A stretch of DNA of 64,000 bases from CAVXNP01 sp963763305 (GCA_963763305.1 CAVXNP010000002.1:62001-126000); one strand, 5' to 3'. Shown: positions 1-10,540, counted from the first letter of the stretch. Notes: generated by a model not told the origin, from the sequence alone. Numbers and translations: made by a program.

Positions 1-2
1 GG

Positions 3-2102
3 TTCGGCCTGGCCGGGCAGGGTGATCACCGGGTGATCCGCATCACCAGTGCGCAGCCGGTCAACGACCCGTACCTGGACCTGCTGGTCGAGGTCAGCAC
101 CCAGGCCGGCAGGAGCGTCCGCGAAGTGACCATCCTGCTCGACCCGCCGGGCAGCATGCCGGTTGCCGCGCCGCCCGCGCCGGCCGCCCAGCGGGCCCGG
201 CCAGCAGCGGCCTCGTCGCGTCCGGCGACCCGGTCGCCGGCCACGGCGGCCGAGCCGTCCGGCGCCGCGGGCACCTACGGCCCGGTCCAGCGAGGTGACA
301 CCTTGTCGGAGATCGCCCACAGCCAGGCACCCGCCGGGGTCGATACGAACCAGATGCTGCTGGCGCTGAAACAGGCCAACCCGAATGCGTTCTACAAGGA
401 CAACATCAACGCGCTGAAGAGCGGCGTCGTGCTGCGCGTGCCCACGGCAACCGAAGCGAAAGCCATGAGCGTGGCCGAGGCGATGGCCGAGGTCCGGCGC
501 CAGAACGGGCAGTGGAGCGGCACGACGCCCGCGAGCACGCCGGTGACAGTCGCTGACGCGGCAACGCTGCCGGGCACCTCCAGTGCCCCGGGCGGCGGCG
601 CCAAGGCCGGCGATCGGCTGGCGCTGGTGCCGCCGAAGAGCGGCGCGGGCGGCAGCGGTGGCGACAAGGCCAGCGGCAAGCTGCGCGAGGAGCTGCTGCG
701 CAGCCAGGAGTCGCTGACCACGCTGCAGCAGCAGAGCAGCGAGCTGAAGTCGCGGCTGAAGGACCTGGAGGACATCAACAACAAGAACCAGCGGCTGCTC
801 TCGTTGAAGGACAACGAGATCGCCGAGCTGCAGCAGAAGCTGGCCGCGGCCCGCGGCGGCGCCAGTCAGCCCGCGGCGCCGGCATCGACGCCCGCAAACA
901 CCGCACCTGTCGCAGTCGATGCCGCTCCTGCCGGCGCAAAGGTCGGCCCCAAGGCCGGCCTGGCGAGCAGCGCGAGCACGTCGGCTGCGGCCGGCAGCAG
1001 TGCGGCAGCCCCCGCGGGCACCGCCTCGGCGGGCCAACCGGCTGCGGTGACGGCGAAGGCTCCGGCCAAGGCGCGGCCCAAGCCGGCAACGCCGGCCGCG
1101 CGGCCGGTGGCGGAACAGGCTCCCTGGTACATGCAGACCTGGGTATGGGAAGCCGCCGGCGGCGCGGTGATATTGCTGCTGCTGATCGCCATGCTGGCAC
1201 GCCGACGCAAGGCCAGGGTCGAAGACAGGCCCGCCGGATCCTCGCTCGCCGACCGCTTCGGTGCCGTGGCGGCAGCCGCGCCGACCAGCGACGATCCCGA
1301 CCAGGACGAACTGCTCGACCAGCTTGCCGAGCATCCGGACGATATCGGGCTGCACCTGGAACTGGTGAGCCTGTACTACAGCCGCCGCGACGTCGACCAT
1401 TTCGAGGCGGCCGCCGAGGCCATGCACGCCCATATCGCAGACCCGCAGCAGGACGAGTGGCTGGACGTGGTGGCCATGGGCGAGGACCTGGTGCCTGGGC
1501 ACCCGCTGTTCGGTGGCGTCGGTGGCGAGGTTTCCGGCGACGAGTACCACGACCATGAGGCGTCCCTGGGCGAGTCCGCCGGCGACGAGGCCCTGGGCGA
1601 GTTCGGCCAGGCCGGCGCAAGCGACCTGGACAGCGCTCCGTTCGGTTCGCCGGGCTTCGACGAGTCGTCCGCAGACGATCAGGTGCCGGCGATGCCGCCT
1701 TTGCCCGCGCAGAAGAAGGTCAGCGAGTACCACTTCGATTTCAACCTCACGCCGCCGCCACGGCAGGCCGGCGCCGGCCGCGCCGAAGAGATCGGCGACG
1801 ACGACAGCGCCCTGGCACCGGACGATGCCGAGGCGGTGGCCGATGCGGACGCGGATGTCCCCACCAGCTGGAACTTCGAGGAGCCGGAGGAGGAAACCCA
1901 GGGCGCCGGTACCGCGCAGGTCAGCTTTGGCGACAGCGGCGAGTTCAGCGACGACCCGATCGATACCAAGCTGGATCTGGCTCGCGCCTATCTGGACATG
2001 GGCGATGCCGACGGCGCCCGCGCCATGCTGGAGGAAGTCATGAGCGAAGGCAGCCAGCCGCAGAAGGATGCGGCCAGCGGTCTGCTCGAAAGCATCGGCT
2101 GA
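3..2102 (+). CDS. fimV: FimV-like polar peptidoglycan-binding protein, 5' end cut by window edge
   Basis: The reading frame is open to the left edge, so the gene begins outside the window. The visible part has, in order: the end of the N-terminal FimV domain (ITSAQPVNDPYLDLLVEV); a Pro/Ala-rich linker; a LysM peptidoglycan-binding module (nt ~280-460, starting YGPVQRGDTLSEIA); a coiled coil (nt ~670-850); another Ala/Pro-rich stretch; a single membrane helix followed by RRRK (nt ~1130-1210); and a long acidic cytoplasmic region. It ends in the conserved FimV C-terminal TPR-like motif (KLDLARAYLDMGDADGAR). FimV proteins organise the cell pole and type IV pilus or type II secretion assembly. 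The order fimV-truA-trpF is conserved in many gammaproteobacteria and supports the name. Family recognition is strong; the exact role here is inferred. Confidence 0.93.
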   Translation, partial: FGLAGQGDHRVIRITSAQPVNDPYLDLLVEVSTQAGRSVREVTILLDPPGSMPVAAPPAPAAQRARPAAASSRPATRSPATAAEPSGAAGTYGPVQRGDTLSEIAHSQAPAGVDTNQMLLALKQANPNAFYKDNINALKSGVVLRVPTATEAKAMSVAEAMAEVRRQNGQWSGTTPASTPVTVADAATLPGTSSAPGGGAKAGDRLALVPPKSGAGGSGGDKASGKLREELLRSQESLTTLQQQSSELKSRLKDLEDINNKNQRLLSLKDNEIAELQQKLAAARGGASQPAAPASTPANTAPVAVDAAPAGAKVGPKAGLASSASTSAAAGSSAAAPAGTASAGQPAAVTAKAPAKARPKPATPAARPVAEQAPWYMQTWVWEAAGGAVILLLLIAMLARRRKARVEDRPAGSSLADRFGAVAAAAPTSDDPDQDELLDQLAEHPDDIGLHLELVSLYYSRRDVDHFEAAAEAMHAHIADPQQDEWLDVVAMGEDLVPGHPLFGGVGGEVSGDEYHDHEASLGESAGDEALGEFGQAGASDLDSAPFGSPGFDESSADDQVPAMPPLPAQKKVSEYHFDFNLTPPPRQAGAGRAEEIGDDDSALAPDDAEAVADADADVPTSWNFEEPEEETQGAGTAQVSFGDSGEFSDDPIDTKLDLARAYLDMGDADGARAMLEEVMSEGSQPQKDAASGLLESIG

Positions 2103-2120
2103 ATCACGATTGACGCAGAA

Positions 2121-2148
2121 AAAACGGGCCGGCCATGCCGGCCCGTTT
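2121..2148 (+). terminator. Rho-independent terminator after fimV
   Basis: A near-perfect hairpin with stem AAACGGGCCGGC, loop CAT and GCCGGCCCGTTT sits 18 bases after the fimV stop. The T run is short, so it is a moderate terminator. It separates fimV from truA. Confidence 0.75.
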
Positions 2149-2218
2149 GCGTTGGTGGTGTACTGTTCGGCAGGGTGGATCGGATGCCGTCGCGGCGGCA
2201 AGAGGGCAGGCGGGCTAC

Positions 2219-2986
2219 ATGCGGATCGCGTTGGGCATCGAGTACGACGGTACCGATTTTCTCGGCTGGCAGCGGTTGAGCCACGGTCCGACGGTGCAGG
2301 GCGCGGTCGAAACCGCGCTGTCGCGGGTGGCTGCCCATCCGGTATCGGTCACCTGCGCCGGTCGCACCGACGCGGGCGTGCATGGACTCTGCCAGGTGGT
2401 GCATTTCGATACCCATGCGCCGCGCGAGATGCGCAGCTGGGTGCTCGGCGCGTGCTCGAACCTGCCCCCGAGCGTGGCCGTGCTCTGGGCGCAGCCGGTT
2501 GCGGACGATTTCCACGCGCGCTTTTCGGCGCGCAGCCGACGCTACCGCTACAGCATTCTCAACCGGCCGGTCCGCGCCGCGCTGGACGCGCGCTACGTCA
2601 CCTGGGAACGGCAACCGCTGGATGCCCCGCGCATGCACCAGGCGGCGCAGGCCCTGCTGGGCGAGCACGATTTCACGGCATTTCGCGCCGCCTCCTGCCA
2701 GGCCCGGCACGCACGTCGCGCGGTCACCGCGGTGGCCGTGCGGCGCGAGGGCGAACAGGTGACGGTGGAGATCGAGGCGAATGCATTCCTGCACCATATG
2801 GTGCGCAACATCGTCGGTTCGCTGCTGCCGGTAGGCCGCGGCGAACAGACGCCCGACTGGCCCGGACAGTTACTCCAGGGACGCGATCGGGAGGTTGCCG
2901 GCCCCACCGCGCCGCCGACCGGACTGACCTTCATCGGGCCGCGCTACGAAGCGCAATGGGGCCTGCCCGCGGAGGTCTGCCTGTGA
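2219..2986 (+). CDS. truA: tRNA pseudouridine(38-40) synthase TruA
   Basis: This 255-residue protein converts uridines 38-40 of the tRNA anticodon arm to pseudouridine. It starts MRIALGIEYDGTDFLGWQ, the usual TruA N-terminus. The catalytic Asp lies in CAGRTDAGVHG (about residue 53), and NAFLHHMVRNIVG (about residues 187-199) is the conserved C-terminal motif. The ATG at 2219 is chosen over an in-frame ATG at 2135 because homologous sequence begins there and the length fits the family. The stop codon overlaps the GTG start of trpF (GTGA), so the two genes are probably translationally coupled. Confidence 0.96.
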   Translation: MRIALGIEYDGTDFLGWQRLSHGPTVQGAVETALSRVAAHPVSVTCAGRTDAGVHGLCQVVHFDTHAPREMRSWVLGACSNLPPSVAVLWAQPVADDFHARFSARSRRYRYSILNRPVRAALDARYVTWERQPLDAPRMHQAAQALLGEHDFTAFRAASCQARHARRAVTAVAVRREGEQVTVEIEANAFLHHMVRNIVGSLLPVGRGEQTPDWPGQLLQGRDREVAGPTAPPTGLTFIGPRYEAQWGLPAEVCL

Positions 2987-3609
2987 CCCGGATCAAGTGC
3001 TGCGGGATGACACGCGTGGAGGACGCGGTGCTGGCGGCGCAACTGGGCGCCGATGCGATCGGGCTGGTATTCACGTCCCGCAGTCGGCGGCGGGTCAGCG
3101 TCGAGCAGGCGCGGGCCATTCGCCTCGCCCTGCCGCCGCTGGTGCATACGGTGGCGTTGTTCATGGACGACGACCCGGCGCTGGTCGAACAGGTCCTGGT
3201 GCAGGTCGAGCCGGACCTGCTGCAGTTCCATGGCAACGAAAGCGACCAGGCCTGCAGCCGCTTCGGGCATCCGTTCATCAAGGCGGTGGCGATGGGCGAG
3301 GGCGCCGCTGCGCTGCCGCGGCTGCGGCAGTATCCGCATGCCGCCGCGCTGCTGCTGGACGGACATGGCCAGGGCCAGGCCGGCGGCAGCGGCCAACGCT
3401 TCGACTGGTCGCTGATGCCGCGTGAACTGGCGCAGCCGCTGATGCTCGCTGGCGGGCTGGACCCGGACAACGTTATCGATGCCATCCGTACCGTGCGACC
3501 GTGGGCGGTGGACGTGGCCAGCGGGATCGAGGCGTCGCCCGGCATCAAGGATCCGGCTAAGATGAAACGCTTCATTGCCGCGGTGCGGCAGATCCCCCAT
3601 TCCCTGTAG
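2983..3609 (+). CDS. trpF: Phosphoribosylanthranilate isomerase TrpF
   Basis: This 208-residue enzyme carries out the third step of tryptophan synthesis, isomerising N-(5-phosphoribosyl)anthranilate to CdRP. It begins TRIKCCGMTR, which holds the catalytic Cys of the TIM barrel. DLLQFHGNE (middle) and VDVASGIEASPGIKDPAKM (phosphate-binding end) are classic TrpF motifs. The GTG start at 2983 overlaps the truA stop. A longer open frame runs upstream through truA in another phase, but it carries no TrpF homology. trpB follows after about 70 bases, so trpFBA is likely one transcript with truA. Confidence 0.95.
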   Translation: MTRIKCCGMTRVEDAVLAAQLGADAIGLVFTSRSRRRVSVEQARAIRLALPPLVHTVALFMDDDPALVEQVLVQVEPDLLQFHGNESDQACSRFGHPFIKAVAMGEGAAALPRLRQYPHAAALLLDGHGQGQAGGSGQRFDWSLMPRELAQPLMLAGGLDPDNVIDAIRTVRPWAVDVASGIEASPGIKDPAKMKRFIAAVRQIPHSL

Positions 3610-3682
3610 GAGCGCGTCCGTGGGCTGGGTCGTCCATGGCGACCGGCCGCCTCCTTCGCAGCTCGCGAGCAACCGCAGAACG

Positions 3683-4890
<1,208 letters not shown>

Positions 4891-4894
<4 letters not shown>

Positions 4895-5688
4895 ACCGCA
4901 TCGACCGTCGCTTCGCCACGCTCGGGGAGGCCGGCCGCACGGCACTGATCCCGTTCGTCACCGCCGGCGATCCGGCGCCGGAGCACACCGTGGCGCTGAT
5001 GCACGCGCTGGTGGACGCCGGTGCCGACCTGATCGAACTGGGCGTGCCGTTCTCCGATCCGATGGCCGACGGGCCGGTCATCCAGCACGCCAGCGAACGG
5101 GCCATCGCCAAGGGTGTCGGCCTGGGCCAGGTGCTGGACTGGGTCCGCGCGTTCCGCGAGGACGACGCGGACACGCCGGTGGTATTGATGGGCTATCTCA
5201 ACCCGATCGAGATGTTCGGCTACGACCGCTTCGCGGGACAGGCCGTCGACAGTGGCGTCGATGGCGTGCTGATCGTGGACTGCCCGCTGGAGGAGTCCGC
5301 CGTGCTGCAGCCGTTGCGCGCGGCCGGTCTGCGCCAGATCCTGCTGGCCTCGCCGACCACCGCACCGGCGCGCATGGACGCGCTGTGCGAGCAGGCCGAG
5401 GGCTTCCTGTATTATGTGTCGTTCGCCGGTATCACCGGGGCCGCGGGACTGAGCACGGGGGACATCGCCGAGCGCGTGGCGACCATCCGCGAGCGCTCCC
5501 GGGCTCCGGTGGCGGTGGGTTTCGGCATCCGCGATGCGAACAGTGCCAGGGCGATCGCGGCGTTCGCCGACGCGGTGGTTATCGGCAGTGCCCTGGTCGA
5601 ACGACTGGCCGGTGCGGGCGATGCGAAACAGGCAAGAGAACGGGCCCACGCGTTCCTGGCGCCGATCCGCGCGGCGCTGGATGCCTGA
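4891..5688 (+). CDS. trpA: Tryptophan synthase alpha subunit TrpA
   Basis: This 265-residue TIM-barrel protein releases indole from indole-3-glycerol phosphate. The catalytic Glu is in LIELGVPFSDPMADGP (about residues 47-62), the catalytic Asp in LIVDCPLEE, and the phosphate-binding end has GFGI. Start and stop fit the family length. It is coupled to trpB through ATGA. trpC, trpD and trpE are not in the window, consistent with the split trp genes of gammaproteobacteria. Confidence 0.97.
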
Positions 5689-5765
5689 CGACAGTCGCCG
5701 CAGGGGCGCACGGCGTCGGGGGCCTGCCCGGCGCAGTAGCGAACACGGACACCGAGGTTGAGAAG

Positions 5766-6638
5766 ATGAACTGGCTGCAGAAAATCATGACGCCGCGTCC
5801 GCGCACGCAGAGCACCGGCAACGCCGGCAAGGGCAAGGTGCCCGAGGGTGTGTGGGAAAAGTGTGGCGGTTGCGGCACCGTGCTGTACAAGCCGGAGCTG
5901 GAGCGCAACCTTATGGTCTGCCCCAAGTGCGGCCATCATCACTACATCGCCGCGCGCGTCCGCTTGAATGCGCTGCTGGACGAAGGCTCGGTGCAGGAGC
6001 ACTGGGCCAGCCTGGAACCGACCGATCCGCTGCGCTTCCGCGACTCCAAGAAGTACCGCGACCGGATCACCGCGGCGCACCGCAAGACCGGCGAGAACGA
6101 CGCCTTGCTGGCGATGAGCGGCCAACTGAAGGGGCGCCCGCTGGTCGCGGTCGCGTTCGAGTTCGCCTACATGGGCGGTTCGATGGGGTCGGTGGTGGGC
6201 GAGAAGTTCGCCCGCGCCGCCGAGCTGGCCCTGGCCGAGCGCAGCGCGCTGGTGTGCTTTTCGGCCACCGGCGGGGCGCGCATGCAGGAGGCGCTGTTCT
6301 CGCTGATGCAGATGGCCAAGACCTCCGCGGCGCTGGCGCGCCTGCGCGACGCGGGCGTTCCCTACATCAGCGTGCTGACCAATCCCACCACCGGCGGTGT
6401 CTCGGCCAGCCTGGCGATGCTCGGCGACATCAACATCGGCGAGCCCAAGGCACTGATCGGCTTTGCCGGACCGAGGGTGATCGAGCAGACCGTGCGCGAA
6501 ACCCTGCCGGACGGTTTCCAACGCTCCGAGTTCCTGCTCGAACACGGGGCCATCGACCTGATCGTCGACCGCCGGGAGATGCGTGACAAGCTGGCCGACC
6601 TGCTGGGGTTGCTGACCAGGGCACCTCGCGCGGCCTGA
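5766..6638 (+). CDS. accD: Acetyl-CoA carboxylase carboxyltransferase beta subunit AccD
   Basis: This 290-residue subunit, with AccA, moves the carboxyl group from biotin to acetyl-CoA, the first committed step of fatty acid synthesis. The N-terminus carries the four-cysteine zinc ribbon (CGGCG and CPKCGHH, residues ~34-58). The crotonase-like core has ATGGARMQE and NPTTGGVSAS. The ATG at 5766 starts MNWLQKIM, the usual AccD start. It lies 77 bases after trpA, and a strong hairpin follows the stop. Confidence 0.97.
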   Translation: MNWLQKIMTPRPRTQSTGNAGKGKVPEGVWEKCGGCGTVLYKPELERNLMVCPKCGHHHYIAARVRLNALLDEGSVQEHWASLEPTDPLRFRDSKKYRDRITAAHRKTGENDALLAMSGQLKGRPLVAVAFEFAYMGGSMGSVVGEKFARAAELALAERSALVCFSATGGARMQEALFSLMQMAKTSAALARLRDAGVPYISVLTNPTTGGVSASLAMLGDINIGEPKALIGFAGPRVIEQTVRETLPDGFQRSEFLLEHGAIDLIVDRREMRDKLADLLGLLTRAPRAA

Positions 6639-6662
6639 ATCGCGCACCGGCGTTCCAGCACA

Positions 6663-6693
6663 CGATGCCGCCCCCGGGCGGCATCGTCGTTTT
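6663..6693 (+). terminator. Rho-independent terminator after accD
   Basis: A perfect 11-bp stem (CGATGCCGCCC / GGGCGGCATCG) with a 2-base loop is followed by TCGTTTT. It starts 24 bases after the accD stop and probably ends the truA-trpFBA-accD transcript. Confidence 0.82.
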
Positions 6694-6736
6694 CGCACCT
6701 GCGGCCCGAGGTTCGCACCTGCGGCGTGAGGCGGGA

Positions 6737-6920
6737 GTTGTCCACAGCTTGTGTGGATGCCTTCCGGACAAGCCTGTGGACAACACCGACTACGCGCTTT
6801 GCGGACAGGTACTTGGCACAGGTTGGTCAGAATCTGCGCATACCCGACAAGCTCCCGCTCGACCGGCCGAACAGTTGTCCACAGCCGCTGTGGAGGCGGC
6901 TCGGGAAAGCCTGTGGATAG
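6737..6920. promoter_or_regulatory. Cluster of DnaA-box-like sites, partly in a long inverted repeat
   Basis: Five 9-mers of DnaA-box type occur in 184 bases of gene-free DNA: TTGTCCACA at 6738-6746, a weaker TGTGGATGC at 6752-6760, TGTGGACAA at 6775-6783, TTGTCCACA at 6875-6883 and TGTGGATAG at 6912-6920. TTGTCCACA differs from the E. coli consensus TTATCCACA by one base and is the form favoured in some high-GC genomes. The first and third sites are arms of a roughly 16-bp inverted repeat (6737-6752 with 6768-6784) with one unpaired base. No dnaA, rpmH or AT-rich unwinding region is near, so this is not the usual oriC setting. Function unknown; a DnaA-titrating or DnaA-reactivating locus is one possibility. 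Confidence 0.5.
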
Positions 6921-6950
6921 GTGGTCTATGTCGCTGATTGCACAACCGCT

Positions 6951-7547
6951 TCACACGGCGTGTCGAACAAGTGACCAGACCGGAGCGGCGAACGTACGCA
7001 GCAACCACAGCGAACCGGCTCCCAGCCCGCTGCCGATGGCGATCGCCGCAAGCACGTCGCTCGGATAGTGCAGACCCAGGATCACCCGGGACAGCGCCAC
7101 CAGCACGGCGAAGCTGATCAGCAACGGCGCCAGCACCGGGTACCAGGCCAGCGCGACCACGGTGAGGCCGACCGCCTGCAAGGTATGCCCGGAGGGAAAG
7201 CTGAACTCGTCCAGCGGCGGCACGTGGGCGATCACCCCGGCACAGGTGCGGAATGGCCTGGGCCGTCGAGTCCAGCGCTTGAGTACCCGATACAGTGCCA
7301 GCGCGGTCAGCCCGGTCAGCGCCATGTGGCCGGCTGCGAGGGCGCCGCGGGCGCCATCGAGTGCGACCAGTGCAAGCATCAGCGCGTACCAGAACATACC
7401 GTCGCCCAGTCGGCTTGTCAGGGCGAAGAGGGCACCCACCGCACGCCGCGTGCCCCACCGGTTGGCGGCGATGCATACACGCCGGTCCAGCCCCAAGCGC
7501 GGGCCTGCGGCCGGCTCAGGCGTGGGCAGCAAGGGCATCGGCTGCAT
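6951..7547 (-). CDS. PAP2-family membrane phosphatase
   Basis: This 198-residue membrane protein has several hydrophobic segments and the three PAP2 phosphatase motifs: KRWTRRPRP, PSGHT, and SRVILGLHYPSD, whose His and Asp complete the active site. The family removes phosphate from lipid phosphates such as phosphatidic acid, PGP or undecaprenyl pyrophosphate; the substrate here cannot be told. The start at 7547 (MQPMPLL) overlaps the 3' end of the upstream glycosyltransferase by about 30 bases, and a second Met two codons on (7541) is equally possible. The overlap suggests cotranscription with that glycosyltransferase, so a lipid- or envelope-related role is likely. Confidence 0.85.
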   Translation of the reverse strand: MQPMPLLPTPEPAAGPRLGLDRRVCIAANRWGTRRAVGALFALTSRLGDGMFWYALMLALVALDGARGALAAGHMALTGLTALALYRVLKRWTRRPRPFRTCAGVIAHVPPLDEFSFPSGHTLQAVGLTVVALAWYPVLAPLLISFAVLVALSRVILGLHYPSDVLAAIAIGSGLGAGSLWLLRTFAAPVWSLVRHAV

Positions 7548-8676
7548 GACGCTTCTCCGCGGCGAGGCCGTCCAGGAGCTGTTCGAACTCGCGTACCACG
7601 CTGTGCGGCGAGAGCCTGGCCACGCTGGCCTGCGCGGCACGTCCCATGTGCCGGATCAGGCAGGGGTTCCCCGCCAGCGTGCTGGCGGCCGCCATGAATG
7701 CCTTTTCGTTGCCCGGGCTGATGCAATAGCCGTTGAGCGCGTTGCGCACGTACTCGTGCGCCGCGCCATCGTCATAGGCCACCACCGGCACGCCGGCGGC
7801 CAGCGCTTCCAGCACCACGTTGCCGAACGTCTCGCTGAGGCTGGGAAAGACGAACAGGTCGGCGCTTGCGTAGTGGCGGGCCAGTGCCAGGTCGCGCTGC
7901 ATGCCGGCGAAAATGAAGTCCGGGTGCGCCGCTGCCAGCGCGGCCCGCTCCGGACCGTCGCCCACCCAGACATAGCGCGCGCCGGGAACCTGTTGCTGGA
8001 TCGCACGGAAGGTTCTGACTGCCAGCTGCAGGTTCTTCTCGGTGGCGATACGCCCCACGTAGAGCACGACCGGGCTGTCACCGGAGGCGCCCCAGCTGGC
8101 GCGCAATGCCTGGTCCCGACGCCGCGGGTGGAACAGCTCGGTATCCACCCCCCGTGACAACAGCCGCGGATTATCCACGCCCATCCGGCGAAGTTCCGTG
8201 GCGAGCGCATCGGTGGGGACCAGCGTGGCCGCGCCACGCAGGTGGAAACGCCGCAGATAGGCGCGCACCAGTGGTGCCAGCCAGCCGACACCATAGTGCA
8301 CCGCGTACTGGTCGAAGCGGGTGTGGAAGCCGGTCGCCGCCGGGATCCGCAGCCGCCGCGCGGCAAGTACCGCGGAGCGTCCCAGCGGACCCTCGGTGGC
8401 AACGTAGATCGCATCCGGCCGCAGCCGTTGCCAGCGCTCGCGAAGCCGGCGCCCGGCGGGCAATCCCAGGCACAGGCCCGGGTAGCGTGGCAACGCAGCA
8501 CCGGCCACTTCCAGCACGGTCATGCCCGGGTCGACAACGATCCGCCGCTGTTGGCGTGGGCAGACCAGTTCCACTGTATGCCCGCGTGCCGCCAGTCCCG
8601 AGGCCAGCGACTGCACGGTCAGCGCGACGCCGTTGACCTGGGGAGGATAGGTTTCACTGACGATGCCGATGCGCAT
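7516..8676 (-). CDS. GT4-family glycosyltransferase, MgtA/PimB-like
   Basis: This 386-residue GT-B enzyme starts MRIGIVSETYPPQVNGVA, the typical N-terminal nucleotide-sugar fold of GT4 mannosyl- or glucosyltransferases acting on lipids. GFHTRFDQYAVHYG and LLSRGVDTELFHP are shared with alpha-mannosyltransferases of the MgtA/PimB group. The donor-site motif is SLSETFGNVVLEALAAG (E-x7-E), near residue 290. No signal peptide or membrane helix is seen, so it acts on the cytoplasmic face. It is followed by an overlapping PAP2 phosphatase gene. The donor (GDP-mannose or UDP-glucose) and the acceptor lipid are unknown. Confidence 0.88.
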   Translation of the reverse strand: MRIGIVSETYPPQVNGVALTVQSLASGLAARGHTVELVCPRQQRRIVVDPGMTVLEVAGAALPRYPGLCLGLPAGRRLRERWQRLRPDAIYVATEGPLGRSAVLAARRLRIPAATGFHTRFDQYAVHYGVGWLAPLVRAYLRRFHLRGAATLVPTDALATELRRMGVDNPRLLSRGVDTELFHPRRRDQALRASWGASGDSPVVLYVGRIATEKNLQLAVRTFRAIQQQVPGARYVWVGDGPERAALAAAHPDFIFAGMQRDLALARHYASADLFVFPSLSETFGNVVLEALAAGVPVVAYDDGAAHEYVRNALNGYCISPGNEKAFMAAASTLAGNPCLIRHMGRAAQASVARLSPHSVVREFEQLLDGLAAEKRHAADALAAHA

Positions 8677-9107
8677 GGCCTGGCCCTCTGCTGGGTGGGA
8701 TCAGCATGGCCGGGCTGCCTTGCCCCTCGGTGGCAACCGCATGACGAGTCCGTGACGCGGCAGGCTTGCCCGGGCCAGCAGGCCGGCGTTGCGAAGCTGC
8801 CCGGGAGGTTGGCGCATCAGCCCGCTGATCCGGGTGCGCTGTGTGCTGGTGGCGCCCAGGCACACTCGGGAGCAGGTGCGTCCATCGATGTCGGCGACGG
8901 GCGCAGCGAGCTGTCGCCGCCAACCTCTCCGAGGCAGACCAGCTTGCTCGATCCCTTGCGGCCGCCACCCAGCGTGCTGATCTGCCCTGGACCCCATTGC
9001 GTTGGTGACCGGGGCGCCGATCCGGAGGCGCCTGTCCGCGTGTTCTGCGTCCGCGGGGGCAGCTTCGGCTAAAATCGACGGTTTCGCCCCCGGCAAAAGA
9101 GCACCGC
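8677..9107. other. Intergenic region, no convincing gene
   Basis: This stretch separates the minus-strand glycosyltransferase from plus-strand gltX. A 98-codon minus-strand frame (8701-8997) has no recognisable domain and arginine/proline-rich composition, so it is not called. TAAAAT at 9070-9075, 33 bases before the gltX ATG, could be a -10 element. Confidence 0.4.
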
Positions 9108-10512
9108 ATGACCGTCCGCACCCGCTTCGCCCCCAGCCCCACCGGTTTCCTGCATATCGGCGGCGCGCGCACCGCGCTGTACTGCTGGCTGGAAGCGCGC
9201 CATCGCGGTGGCCAGTTCGTGCTGCGCATCGAGGACACCGACCGCGAGCGCTCCACCGAGGCGGCGGTGCAGGCGATCCTCGACGGCATGGACTGGCTGG
9301 GGCTGGCTGCCGACGAGGCGCCGATCTACCAGACCCAGCGCCTGGATCGCTATCGCGAGGTGGCCGACGAGCTGCTGGCCGCCGGCAAGGCGTACTACGC
9401 CTACGAGAGCAAGGAGGAGATCGAGGCGATGCGCGAGGCGGCCATGGCGGCCGGGCGAGAAGCCGCGCTACAACGGCTATTACCGCGACCGCAACGAGCC
9501 ATACCGCGACGATCCCAACCGGGTGATCCGCTTCAAGAACCCGCTGCAGGGCGCGGTGGTGTTCGAGGACAAGGTCAAGGGCCGCATCGAGTGGTCCAAC
9601 GCCGAGCTGGACGACCTCGTGATCTTCCGCTCCGACGGCTAGCCGACCTACAACTTCGCGGTGGTGGTCGACGACATCGACATGGGCATCACCGAGGTGA
9701 TCCGCGGCGACGACCACGTCAACAACACGCCGCGCCAGATCAACATCTACCAGGCGCTGGGCGCGCCGGTGCCGGAGTTCGCGCACCTGCCGATGATCCT
9801 GGGCAAGGACGGCAAGAAGCTGTCCAAGCGCACCAATGCGGTCAGCGTGATGCAGTACCGCGAGGACGGCTACCTGCCGCAGGCGCTGCTGAACTACCTG
9901 GTGCGGCTGGGCTGGTCGCACGGCGACCAGGAGATCTTCTCGCGCGAGGAGATGGTCCAGCTGTTCGACATCGCCGACGTCAACAAGGCCGCCTCGCGCT
10001 TCGATACCGAAAAGCTCGACTGGCTCAACCAGCACTACCTGAAGAGCGAGGATCCACAGGCGCTGGTCGCCGAGTTCGAGTGGCATCTGCAGCGGGCCGG
10101 CATCGACCCCAGCGGTGGCCCGGCGCCGGCCGACGTGATCGTGGCGCTGCGCGACCGCGTGCAGACCCTCAAGGAAATGGCCGAGCGTGCGCGCGATCTG
10201 GTACGGACCGATCCGCGAATGGGACGAAAAGGCGGTCGCCAAGCATCTGCAAGCAACGACAGCGCGGTGGCGGTGCTGGGCGAAGCGAAGGTACTGCTGG
10301 CCGACTGTGCATGGCGGCCGGAGCCGATCCACGAGGTGGTCGAGCAGGTCGCCGCGCGGCTGGAGCTGGGCATGGGCAAGATCGCCCAGCCGCTGCGCGT
10401 GGCCATGACCGGCACCCAGGTGTCGCCGTCGATCGATCACACCATGTTCCTGGCCGGGCGCGAGCAGGCGCTGGCGCGGATCGACGCGGCACTGGTGCGG
10501 GCGCGGGCGTGA
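9108..10512 (+). CDS. gltX: Glutamyl-tRNA synthetase, frame broken as sequenced
   Basis: The protein charges tRNA-Glu with glutamate. It starts MTVRTRFAPSPTGFLHIGGAR, with the class I HIGH-type motif, and has the KMSKS-type motif KLSKR in the second half. The frame is interrupted. An extra G at about 9453-9455 shifts it (AAGEKPRYNGYYRDRNEP continues in the next phase). An in-frame TAG at 9640-9642 replaces a codon between RSDG and PTYNFAVVVDD. A compensating indel pair at about 10190-10255 garbles WYGPIREWDEKAVAKHL. The full span fits the ~465-residue family. The gene is essential unless GatCAB covers it, so errors in the sequence are more likely than real loss. Confidence 0.9.
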
Positions 10513-10540
10513 CCCCGCGCCTGCCAAGGCGGAGCTGATC

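Noticed and set aside
6737..6920. Chromosomal origin of replication
   Set aside because: No dnaA, dnaN, rpmH or AT-rich region is near; only DnaA-box-like sites are seen, so oriC is not claimed.
8701..8997. A 98-codon minus-strand frame upstream of gltX
   Set aside because: No domain, no clear ribosome-binding site, arginine/proline-rich; kept only as a note in the gap entry.
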